From NCBI RefSeq assembly GCF_013522925.1, contig NZ_JAAMQU010000016.1, forward strand, positions 18,759-82,758: a stretch of DNA of 64,000 bases, in the 5' to 3' direction. This document shows positions 28,353-35,104 of this stretch, in pieces (position 1 is the first letter of the stretch; every line of letters begins with the position of its first letter). Under the pieces are notes generated by a model that had not been told where the DNA came from, made no database searches, and saw only the letters and a program-made list of their open reading frames with translations. The DNA is from Pseudomonas japonica. Lineage in GTDB: Bacteria > Pseudomonadota > Gammaproteobacteria > Pseudomonadales > Pseudomonadaceae. The position numbers and the translations under genes were made by a program.

Positions 28353-29738
28353 ATGAATTTCCTGCCGCTGTTTCATAAGCTGTCCGGGCGCGTCGTACTG
28401 GTAGTGGGGGGCGGCGAGATCGCCCTGCGCAAGTCTCGCCTGCTGGCTGATGCGGGCGCGGTGCTGCGGGTGGTTGCTCCGGTTGTGGATAGCCAGCTGG
28501 TTGCGTTGGCTGAAAGCAGCGGCGGTGAAGTTCGCGCGCGCGGGTATCACGCTCAGGACCTGACCGATTGCGTGCTGGTCATCGCGGCAACCGATGACAC
28601 ACCGCTCAATGCACAGGTTTCGGCGGAGGCGCAGCACCGTTGTATTCCCGTGAATGTGGTGGATGCACCGGCACTGTGCACCGTTATCTTCCCGGCCATC
28701 GTTGACCGCTCGCCATTGGTGGTCGCCGTTTCCAGCGGAGGCGATGCGCCGGTGCTGGCGCGTTTGATCCGTGCACGCCTCGAAGCGTGGATTCCGTCGG
28801 CCTATGGTGAACTTGCCAAGCTTGCGGCGGGCTTTCGCGATCGGGTAAAGCAACGCTTTCCCGAGGTGAATCAACGCAGGGCGTTCTGGGAAGAGGTATT
28901 CCAGGGGCCGATTGCCGAGCGGCAACTGGCTGGCCGTGGCAGCGAGGCGGCCAGCATGCTGGCGGAGCGGGTGGAAGGCGCGCCGCCTCATGCGCCGGGC
29001 GAGGTTTACTTGGTAGGTGCCGGGCCGGGTGATCCCGATCTGCTCACCTTCAAGGCGCTGCGGCTGATGCAGCAAGCGGATGTAGTGCTCTATGACCGCC
29101 TGGTGGCGCCCGCCATCATCGAACTCTGCCGACGGGATGCCGAGCGCATCTATGTAGGCAAGCGTCGGGCGGATCATGCCCTGCCCCAAGACCAGATCAA
29201 CCGCCAACTGGTAGAGCTGGCCCTGCAAGGCAAGCGCGTGGTGCGGTTGAAGGGCGGCGACCCGTTCATCTTTGGCCGCGGCGGCGAGGAAATCGAAGAG
29301 CTGGCGGCTCATGGCATTCCCTTCCAGGTGGTGCCGGGCATTACCGCTGCCAGTGGTTGCGCCGCATATGCCGGCATTCCACTGACGCACCGGGACTATG
29401 CACAATCGGTACGCTTCGTGACCGGGCACTTGAAGGATGGGAGCAGCGACCTCCCGTGGAATGACCTGGTGGCCCCTGCGCAAACGGTCGTGTTCTACAT
29501 GGGCCTGGTGGGTTTGCGGGTTATTTGCGAAGGTATGATTCGCCATGGCCGTTCACCCGACACCCCGGCGGCACTGGTGCAGCAGGGAACTACGGCCCAC
29601 CAGCGGGTGTTTACTGGCACCCTGGCAGATCTGCCAGCGCTGGTGGCCCGCCATGATGTGCATGCGCCAACGCTGGTGATCGTGGGCGAGGTGGTTCGCC
29701 TGCGCGACAAGCTCGCCTGGTTCGAAGGCAGCGCCTAG
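28353..29738 (+). CDS. cysG: Siroheme synthase CysG (trifunctional)
   Basis: 461-aa enzyme that converts uroporphyrinogen III to siroheme for sulfite and nitrite reductases. The N-terminal module (1-~200) is the NAD-dependent precorrin-2 dehydrogenase/ferrochelatase, with GGGEIALRKSRLL. The C-terminal module is the SAM uroporphyrinogen methyltransferase, with VGAGPGDPDLLT and LKGGDPFIFGRGGEE. ATG starts directly after the serS TGA. Its stop codon shares the palindrome CTAG with the convergent gene, so the two 3' ends overlap by two bases. Confidence 0.97.
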   Translation: MNFLPLFHKLSGRVVLVVGGGEIALRKSRLLADAGAVLRVVAPVVDSQLVALAESSGGEVRARGYHAQDLTDCVLVIAATDDTPLNAQVSAEAQHRCIPVNVVDAPALCTVIFPAIVDRSPLVVAVSSGGDAPVLARLIRARLEAWIPSAYGELAKLAAGFRDRVKQRFPEVNQRRAFWEEVFQGPIAERQLAGRGSEAASMLAERVEGAPPHAPGEVYLVGAGPGDPDLLTFKALRLMQQADVVLYDRLVAPAIIELCRRDAERIYVGKRRADHALPQDQINRQLVELALQGKRVVRLKGGDPFIFGRGGEEIEELAAHGIPFQVVPGITAASGCAAYAGIPLTHRDYAQSVRFVTGHLKDGSSDLPWNDLVAPAQTVVFYMGLVGLRVICEGMIRHGRSPDTPAALVQQGTTAHQRVFTGTLADLPALVARHDVHAPTLVIVGEVVRLRDKLAWFEGSA

Positions 29739-30736
29739 CGGCTGCTGTCCCGAGCATCCCACCATGCTTGCGCGGTCGCGAAAGCCTCTTCACGAGGCTT
29801 GCCCAGGCCGCGCAAGGCCAGGGCCATGGTCGAAACCACAGCCAGTTCGCCGTAGCGGTCTTCAGTTTCCCGCTTCCATACCCGTTCCAACTGTGCCGGG
29901 TCCAGGAAGCCGGGTTTGAGGTGCCGCTGCGCCGACTGCTGTGGCCATTCTTCATCCCAAGCCTGGCCGCCACTTGCCCCATAGAGATGGCAGGCCGCGT
30001 CCGGGTTCACTTCCAGCTCTCCGCCGTCCCCCTTTATCACGATAGACGTGTCCCCCAGCAACCGGCTGGCTTCACGGTGCACAGGCTGATAGCCCGGGTG
30101 GAAAATGCTCTGCAAGCCACAGCGAGCGCCGAGGGGGTTCAGCACCCGCGCGAGCGAGTGAATAGGAGAACGCAATCCCAGGGTGTTTCGGAGGTCGATC
30201 ATGCGCTGCAAGGGGCCTGCCCAGTCGGACAGCGGTGCGAAGGCCACCCCAGAGGTATCCAGGGCGGCGCTTACCTGCGGCCAGTCCCGGCACAGTGCAA
30301 TGCCCAGGTCACTCAACAGGTGTTCGGTGTACAGCCGCCCGGCAGTGTGTGCGCCTCCGCCATGCATGAAAATTCGCAGGCCATTTTGGCCCAGGCATTT
30401 CACCGCCAGCAAGTACCAGGGCAGGTGGCGTTTCTTGCCGGCGTAGGAAGGCCAGTCCAGGTCCACGCGCAGTGCCGGGGCGGCTACTCGGGCGCGGACG
30501 GCCTCGGTGAACCCCGCCAACTCTTCGGCGCTTTCTTCCTTGTGCCGCAACAACATCAGGAAGGCCCCGAGCTGGGTGTCCTCGACTTCACCGTCGAGCA
30601 CCATGCCCATCGCCCTGAAGGCTTCCTCACGGGTAAGCGCACGCGCGCCTCGCTTGCCTTTGCCCAGTATTCGTACGAACTCGGCGAAGGGGTGTTCGGC
30701 CGGGGTGTCGAGGCGAAGCGGTTGGATCGTCGTCAT
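29735..30736 (-). CDS. Glycosyltransferase family 3 / TrpD2 (YbiB-like) protein
   Basis: 333-aa relative of anthranilate phosphoribosyltransferase of the YbiB/TrpD2 type, a nucleic-acid-binding group without a known metabolic substrate. The N-terminal helical domain (RALTREEAFRAMGMVL) and the IFMHGGGAHTAGR nucleotide-loop region replace the typical TrpD GTGGD motif. The ATG at 30736 overlaps the tusE stop as ATGA, placing it as the fifth gene of the tus operon. A link to tRNA modification is therefore plausible, but that is inference. Confidence 0.88.
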   Translation of the reverse strand: MTTIQPLRLDTPAEHPFAEFVRILGKGKRGARALTREEAFRAMGMVLDGEVEDTQLGAFLMLLRHKEESAEELAGFTEAVRARVAAPALRVDLDWPSYAGKKRHLPWYLLAVKCLGQNGLRIFMHGGGAHTAGRLYTEHLLSDLGIALCRDWPQVSAALDTSGVAFAPLSDWAGPLQRMIDLRNTLGLRSPIHSLARVLNPLGARCGLQSIFHPGYQPVHREASRLLGDTSIVIKGDGGELEVNPDAACHLYGASGGQAWDEEWPQQSAQRHLKPGFLDPAQLERVWKRETEDRYGELAVVSTMALALRGLGKPREEAFATAQAWWDARDSSR

Positions 30737-31074
30737 ATGCAATTGGCCGGTTTGGGCAGGCCCGCCAGCTTCGCAGCCAGCTTGGCCGGGGTGCCCTTGA
30801 ACAGATGGTTGAGGTAGGCACTGTTGCCTTTGTCGGGCCCCAGTTGGGCCGCTACGTATTTCACCAGCGGCCGCGTGGCAGGTGACAGCTGAAATTCGGC
30901 ATAAAAGCGCCTCAGTGCTATCACTACCTCTTCATGAGCCGGGGTAAGCGTGATGCCTTCCGCCTGTGCCAGCGCGGCGGCAACCTCCAGGGACCAGTCC
31001 CCCAAGTCGACAAGGAAGCCTTCCTTGTCGACTTCGATGTGTTTGCCAGCTATAGCCAGCGCGCTCACAGCCAT
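30733..31074 (-). CDS. tusE: Sulfurtransferase TusE (DsrC family)
   Basis: 113-aa last carrier in the Tus sulfur relay, which takes persulfide sulfur from TusBCD to MnmA for tRNA 2-thiouridine. The key C-terminal cysteine is the penultimate residue (KPANCI), as in the family. The body has the DsrC segments DWSLEVAAALA and LVKYVAAQLG. It starts inside tusB (10-bp overlap) and its stop overlaps the next gene. Confidence 0.95.
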   Translation of the reverse strand: MAVSALAIAGKHIEVDKEGFLVDLGDWSLEVAAALAQAEGITLTPAHEEVVIALRRFYAEFQLSPATRPLVKYVAAQLGPDKGNSAYLNHLFKGTPAKLAAKLAGLPKPANCI

Positions 31075-31358
31075 GTATTCACCCGGTCATAGGCCAGGGA
31101 CAGCTCGACAAACTGAGGGTAGTCGATGGGCTGGGCCTTGGAGTGTTCAACCCCATGCGCTTCGCAATCCTCGTTCAACGCATAAAGCCGTGTGGAGGCG
31201 AGCTTGTGGAGCTGCTGAGCCGCTACGGTACCTGGGCGTAGTGCTTGTACCGCCGCACCACAAAGCAACAGGCCGTCATCAGGCCCCAGCGTACGCAGAC
31301 AGCTGCCCAAGCGGGTGTCGGTGAAAGGAGAACTGGAGATTACATGCAGGGTCGCCAT
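31065..31358 (-). CDS. tusB: Sulfurtransferase complex subunit TusB (DsrH)
   Basis: 97-aa subunit of the TusB2C2D2 sulfur-transfer hexamer. It is recognised by its start MATLHVISSSP, its C-terminal tryptophan segment VNTWL, and its position between tusC and tusE. It lies in a tightly overlapping operon: 1 bp with tusC and 10 bp with tusE. TusB has no essential catalytic cysteine. Confidence 0.93.
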   Translation of the reverse strand: MATLHVISSSPFTDTRLGSCLRTLGPDDGLLLCGAAVQALRPGTVAAQQLHKLASTRLYALNEDCEAHGVEHSKAQPIDYPQFVELSLAYDRVNTWL

Positions 31359-31717
31359 CAGAGCGTAATGACCTCGTCGAACTGGTTGAACAACGCCGAC
31401 AAGCCTTCTGGCGCCGTTATTGCCGCAAGCGGCGTAAGCTGGCTGGCGTCAAGCCCGCGTTCGGCCAGGCTGGCTGCGCAGACGAAGAGGGCGTCCACAC
31501 CGAACAGCGGCAGCGCCTGGAGGTTCGCGGCCAGGTTCTTTTGCTTCACTGCCTCAGGCCGCTGACCGTCGACCAGCTGGAACACGCCGTCATCCATGAA
31601 GAGCATACCCACAGCCAAGTCGTAGGCGCCGCCGGCCAGGGCAATGTCCAGCGCTTCCCGAGCCGTCATGCCGCTCCAGGGCGCGCTGCGGCTGACAATC
31701 AACAGGGACCTGGCCAT
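31358..31717 (-). CDS. tusC: Sulfurtransferase complex subunit TusC (DsrF)
   Basis: 119-aa DsrE/F-fold subunit of the TusBCD complex. The N-terminal strand and helix MARSLLIVSRSAPWSG.. REALDIAL and the motif GVFQLVDGQ are typical of TusC. ATG 31717 lies immediately after tusD; the longer open frame upstream would overlap tusD and has no support. Its stop and the tusB start share one base (TGATG). Confidence 0.94.
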   Translation of the reverse strand: MARSLLIVSRSAPWSGMTAREALDIALAGGAYDLAVGMLFMDDGVFQLVDGQRPEAVKQKNLAANLQALPLFGVDALFVCAASLAERGLDASQLTPLAAITAPEGLSALFNQFDEVITL

Positions 31718-31718
31718 T

Positions 31719-32111
31719 TCAATCGCCTCCGAAGCAGAGCAGACGATCTGCTGCCTGCGCTGCTTCGTGCAGCTGACCCAGGCCAGAAAGCTCGAGCGGT
31801 GGTAATACATTCGCCGCCGGGCGCTCCCAGCGCACCGCCTCTTCGGCGTTCAGGGTGCCTCGGCGCAACGCCGCAGCAATGCACACCACGCCATCCAGGC
31901 TGTTGTTCGCGATCAATAACCGCCAGGCCGCCGCGCTATCGAATTCATCCTGAGGCACCACGATGTTGGCCGACGCGTTATGTACGCCATCGCCATAGAA
32001 AAACACACGGGTGATTTCATGCCCCGCCGCAAGGGCCGCCTCGGTGAAGCGCAAGGCGCGTCGGGTGGCCGGAGCATGCGGCGGACTGAATACGGCGATA
32101 GCGAACTTCAT
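31719..32111 (-). CDS. tusD: Sulfurtransferase complex subunit TusD (DsrE)
   Basis: 130-aa catalytic subunit of TusBCD that accepts persulfide sulfur from TusA. The reactive cysteine is C77 in the segment GVVCIAAALRRG. The N-terminal Rossmann-like strand MKFAIAVFSPP is typical. It is the first gene of the tusDCBE-trpD2 operon, whose promoter must lie between here and the yccA terminator. The product ultimately supplies MnmA. Confidence 0.95.
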   Translation of the reverse strand: MKFAIAVFSPPHAPATRRALRFTEAALAAGHEITRVFFYGDGVHNASANIVVPQDEFDSAAAWRLLIANNSLDGVVCIAAALRRGTLNAEEAVRWERPAANVLPPLELSGLGQLHEAAQAADRLLCFGGD

Positions 32112-32156
32112 GGCGTTTCCGGGCTGGGCGACAGCTGAATTCTAATCGCTCACGCA

Positions 32157-32180
32157 TAAAAAAGCCCGCCGAAGCGGGCT
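32157..32180 (-). terminator. Rho-independent terminator of yccA
   Basis: Stem AGCCCGC / GCGGGCT (32163-32180, loop TTCG) followed on the minus strand by six T. It is placed 17 bp past the yccA stop and upstream of tusD. Confidence 0.9.
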
Positions 32181-32196
32181 GGGGTAAAGCAAGTGA

Positions 32197-32868
32197 TCAG
32201 TCGTCGCGGCTCATCAGGCCGAACAGCTGAAGCAGGCTGACGAACAGGTTGTAGATGGATACATACAGGCTGACAGTGGCCATGATGTAGTTGCGCTCGC
32301 CGCCGTGGATGATCGCGCTGGTCTGGAAGAGGATGCATACCGACGAGAACAGCACGAAGCCGGCGCTGATCGCCAGGTGCAGGCCGCTGATGTTGAAGAA
32401 CAGGCCGGCCAGGGTCGCGCCCAGCAGCACGAAGAAGCCTGCGGTGATGAAGCCGGAAAGGAACGACATGTCCTTGCGGGTAATCAGCACGTAGGCCGAC
32501 AGGCCACCGAATACCAGGGCAGTCATGGCAAACGCCGAACTGACGATTTCCGCGCCGCCGGCCATTCCCAGGTAACGGTTGAGCACAGGGCCGAGGATGT
32601 AGCCCATGAAACCGGTAAGGGCGAAGGTGGAGACGATGCCCCAGACAGAATCCTGCAGCTTGTTGGTGAGGAAGAACAGGCCATAGAAGCCGATGAGCAC
32701 CACGAACACGTTCGGGTAGCGGACGTTCATCTGCTGCGCGGCGAAGGCGCAGACCGCGCTGAAGGCCAGGGTGAGGGCCAGCAGGCCATAGGTATTGCGA
32801 AGTACTCGACTGACTTCCAGCTCGGCGCCCTTCGCGCCGTGGCTGAGGGTGTAATCCTGTTCGCGCAT
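32197..32868 (-). CDS. yccA: Bax inhibitor-1/YccA family membrane protein
   Basis: 223-aa inner-membrane protein with seven predicted helices. E. coli YccA is an FtsH substrate and modulator that protects SecY when the translocon is jammed. The cytoplasmic N-terminal ~22 residues precede helix 1 (YGLLALTLAFSAVCAFAA), and the C-terminal helix ends with LFGLMSRDD. AAAGGAG lies seven bases before ATG 32868. It has its own terminator and is separate from the tus operon. Confidence 0.93.
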   Translation of the reverse strand: MREQDYTLSHGAKGAELEVSRVLRNTYGLLALTLAFSAVCAFAAQQMNVRYPNVFVVLIGFYGLFFLTNKLQDSVWGIVSTFALTGFMGYILGPVLNRYLGMAGGAEIVSSAFAMTALVFGGLSAYVLITRKDMSFLSGFITAGFFVLLGATLAGLFFNISGLHLAISAGFVLFSSVCILFQTSAIIHGGERNYIMATVSLYVSIYNLFVSLLQLFGLMSRDD

Positions 32869-33003
32869 GGCGAAACTCCTTTAGGTCGTTGATGAGGCGA
32901 TTGAACAGGCCTTTCGGCCCGGGGGCAAGCGCCGTATCCGCCCCGGAAATCTCTAGTCGCAAAACAGCATACCAAAGCGGCGCGGTAAGGCGAGCAGCAG
33001 TGT

Positions 33004-33031
33004 TTGACAGCTTGTTTCATTCCGGTATGAT
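33004..33031 (+). promoter_or_regulatory. Sigma-70 promoter of the tRNA-Ser gene
   Basis: Consensus -35 TTGACA (33004-33009), a 16-bp spacer and -10 TATGAT (33026-33031), 16 bases before the mature tRNA 5' end. A GC-rich discriminator (GGCGCCCGC) follows, typical of stringently controlled stable RNA promoters. Confidence 0.88.
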
Positions 33032-33047
33032 GGCGCCCGCAATACGA

Positions 33048-33135
33048 GGAGGTGTGGCCGAGTGGTTTAAGGCAACGGTCTTGAAAACCGTCGATGGGCA
33101 ACTATCCTAGAGTTCGAATCTCTACGCCTCCGCCA
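33048..33135 (+). tRNA. tRNA-Ser (anticodon UGA), CCA encoded
   Basis: Complete class II tRNA. The acceptor stem GGAGGTG pairs with CGCCTCC. The anticodon stem ACGGT/ACCGT encloses loop CTTGAAA with anticodon TGA at 33082-33084. A long variable arm follows, then a T-arm TAGAG-TTCGAAT-CTCTA and an encoded CCA end. A strong promoter precedes it and a terminator follows. Confidence 0.97.
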
Positions 33136-33150
33136 TCTTTTCATCATTAA

Positions 33151-33176
33151 AGCCCTGCCCAAGCAGGGCTTTTTTG
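33151..33176 (+). terminator. Rho-independent terminator of tRNA-Ser
   Basis: Stem AGCCCTGC / GCAGGGCT with a short CCAA loop followed by six T, 15 bp after the CCA end. Confidence 0.93.
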
Positions 33177-33269
33177 TTTCCGCCTTTCCCGTTCATGCGC
33201 CCAGCCATACGTCTGTGGCGCCGGCTTTAAGCGTACGCGAAACTCCGATTGCCCCTTCGCCAAGGCGCA

Positions 33270-33965
33270 TCACACCCCCGCCACCAACTTGTTTACGCTG
33301 GTGATCTGCTTGTTCCAGACCATCTCATAGTGGCCGGCCTGAATGATCGAGGCTACCCGGCGGGGAGTCATCAGTGCCCAGCAGGTATTACCTGGCGAGC
33401 GAACCGAGTGATAACGCAGGCCGGGGGCTTTTGCTTTCTTTACGTCCCGCCCCAGCAGCCGGGATGCACTGTAATCGTCTGGCGCGTAAATCGCGTGGGT
33501 GGGCGGCAGGGCCGTGGCGTCCAGTATCCCCGTTTCGTCGAACCGGCACGCCAGGCCGCGAAACACGAAGCGCTCGTAGCTCAGCCCCTGAACCTTGCTC
33601 CAGTAAGCCTCTTGATGATAGCGGACCTCGGCAAGCGCGGTTTCCATGGTGTCGGCCAGGTACAACACCCCGAACGTGCCGTCGCTGAAGCGGGAGCCAT
33701 TGGGATTCACGTGGGTGAAGGGGGCTGTGGCGTACGCGCACCCTGTGATCCCGAACGGGATTTCACCGCGTGGAATGAGATCGAGCATGCCTATCTCATT
33801 TTGCAGGCGCGGATTGGTCAGCGCCTGAACCTGGTAAAGGATCTCGAACTCCTCCGCGTTGGCGACATCGTCGAACAGATCGATTGGAGGGTACTTGGAG
33901 TTCACCAGCCGATAACACTTGAGCGTGTCGCCGCCCAGTGTGGTCAGCTCCACCGCGCTTACCAT
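33270..33965 (-). CDS. RES-domain toxin of a RES-Xre toxin-antitoxin pair
   Basis: 231-aa RES-domain protein. Characterised RES toxins degrade NAD+ (glycohydrolase or phosphorolysis). The name-giving residues are visible as R19 (CYRLV), E108/E113 (DTMETALAEVRYH) and S187 (GLRYHSVRSPG). It is longer than many RES toxins (about 150-180 aa), with extra N-terminal sequence. The start overlaps the antitoxin stop by 7 bp, so toxin translation depends on the antitoxin cistron. It lies just downstream of the tRNA-Ser terminator, in opposite orientation. Confidence 0.88.
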   Translation of the reverse strand: MVSAVELTTLGGDTLKCYRLVNSKYPPIDLFDDVANAEEFEILYQVQALTNPRLQNEIGMLDLIPRGEIPFGITGCAYATAPFTHVNPNGSRFSDGTFGVLYLADTMETALAEVRYHQEAYWSKVQGLSYERFVFRGLACRFDETGILDATALPPTHAIYAPDDYSASRLLGRDVKKAKAPGLRYHSVRSPGNTCWALMTPRRVASIIQAGHYEMVWNKQITSVNKLVAGV

Positions 33966-34360
33966 TGGGCGCCCCGCAGCGCGTCGACACGGCGAAAGGT
34001 TTCATAAAGGCTGATGAATGAACCCGTGGACATCACGTCCAGAGGCGCCTGCCCATTGAAGAAATCATTGTCATTCTTCAGGGAAGGAAAGCCGTACACG
34101 TTTTCAGGGTTGTCGAAAATCGTGCGCAGCGCCGCGTGTATGTTGAGGATGAGACTGATACGCGCGAATTGATCGCTGTCCAGGCTTACAGTGCGATCCT
34201 GATCTTTGGCGCGCGCATAAGTGCTACGTGATATCCGCAGGGTGTTTTCGATTTGGCGGGTAGTGGCTTTCCACCGTTCCATGATGGTCACCGCTGTGCG
34301 CAACGCGACTGCCCCCGCGTCCTTGGTCGAAAGTGCATGTGCGTTGATAGGCTGGCTCAT
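33959..34360 (-). CDS. Xre/MbcA/ParS-type antitoxin of the RES-Xre pair
   Basis: 133-aa antitoxin. The N-terminal half carries a helix-turn-helix-like segment (TTRQIENTLRISRSTYARAK). The C-terminal half matches the MbcA/ParS toxin-binding domain (ARISLILNIHAALRTIFDNPENVYGFPSLKN followed by an NDFFNGQAPLD stretch). It is the first gene of the operon. Its promoter region (34379-34425) contains two TCTACAGA repeats around a -10-like sequence, which suggests autoregulation. Confidence 0.87.
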   Translation of the reverse strand: MSQPINAHALSTKDAGAVALRTAVTIMERWKATTRQIENTLRISRSTYARAKDQDRTVSLDSDQFARISLILNIHAALRTIFDNPENVYGFPSLKNDNDFFNGQAPLDVMSTGSFISLYETFRRVDALRGAQW

Positions 34361-34379
34361 CAGGATCTCACGCGATTAA

Positions 34380-34416
34380 TCTGTAGACGCAAAACTATAG
34401 TATTTGGGTCTGTAGA
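34380..34416 (-). promoter_or_regulatory. Promoter/operator of the RES-Xre operon
   Basis: Two direct copies of TCTACAGA (minus-strand sense; 34409-34416 and 34380-34387) spaced 29 bp apart flank a TATAGT -10-like hexamer inside the palindrome ACTATAGT (34394-34401). A TTGATC at 34414-34419 could be the -35. This is the architecture expected for Xre binding. Confidence 0.55.
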
Positions 34417-34552
34417 TCAACTCTCTTGCAGTTTTCTGCTTAAACGTCGCACGTTGTCCGCCTGCACGGTTCCAAAGTTCTGATAGCGCACATAAACCTG
34501 AAGGTTGTGCATGAGCATCGATCCCAACCGAGGACAAGGAGCGCGTGCGCCC

Positions 34553-34984
34553 ATGAGCAGGACCATTACGGCCCAAGATCTGAACCTGACCCTGCACAAT
34601 AACGACGAAGCCAGCCTGTTCAAGTGGCTGATCGCCAGTTTCCTGATGGGCAAGCGTATCCGCGCCGAGATTGCCGCCCAGGCGTATCAAGTAATCGTGG
34701 ACAAGCATCAGCGCGATACACCGCGCAAGCTCGCCCATTGCCGTCATGGCGATCTGGTGGCCATGCTTGGCGAGGCGGGCTATGCGCGTTATGACGAATC
34801 CACTGCCGACCGCCTGGTGGCCTTGGCGCAACAGTTGAACGTCGAATATGCCGGCAAGGTATTGAACATTCATGAAGCAAGCGCGGATCGTTCGGAGTTC
34901 GAACAGCGGCTCCAGGCCTTCAAAGGTATCGGGCCCAAGACGGTGGAAATCTTCATGCGCGAGGCAGGTAAGGCGTTGTATTAA
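34553..34984 (+). CDS. Small helix-hairpin-helix protein (conserved, DNA methylase/glycosylase-like annotation in relatives)
   Basis: 143 aa. The C-terminal FKGIGPKTVEIFMREAG is a helix-hairpin-helix DNA-binding motif like those of HhH-GPD glycosylases. The rest is a helical domain (SLFKWLIASFLMGKRI). The catalytic Lys/Asp pair and the 4Fe-4S loop of EndoIII-type glycosylases are absent, so it is probably a DNA-binding relative rather than an active glycosylase. ATG 34511 with GAAGG six bases upstream is an alternative start that would add 14 residues. Confidence 0.75.
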   Translation: MSRTITAQDLNLTLHNNDEASLFKWLIASFLMGKRIRAEIAAQAYQVIVDKHQRDTPRKLAHCRHGDLVAMLGEAGYARYDESTADRLVALAQQLNVEYAGKVLNIHEASADRSEFEQRLQAFKGIGPKTVEIFMREAGKALY

Positions 34985-35104
34985 AGCGCGCGGGCGGCCA
35001 ATGGGGCTTGCTGTCAGGCTTGCCCGCCTCCCTTCGGCGACCCAAGGGTAGTATCATTCGCGCCCGTTTTTTCGAACACCCGCGTAGAACACAAGGATCG
35101 TAGA

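Noticed and set aside
33048..33270. tRNA-Ser as an integration site of a genomic island containing the RES-Xre genes
   Set aside because: I found no duplicated tRNA 3' end (att) and no integrase in the window, so integration cannot be supported.
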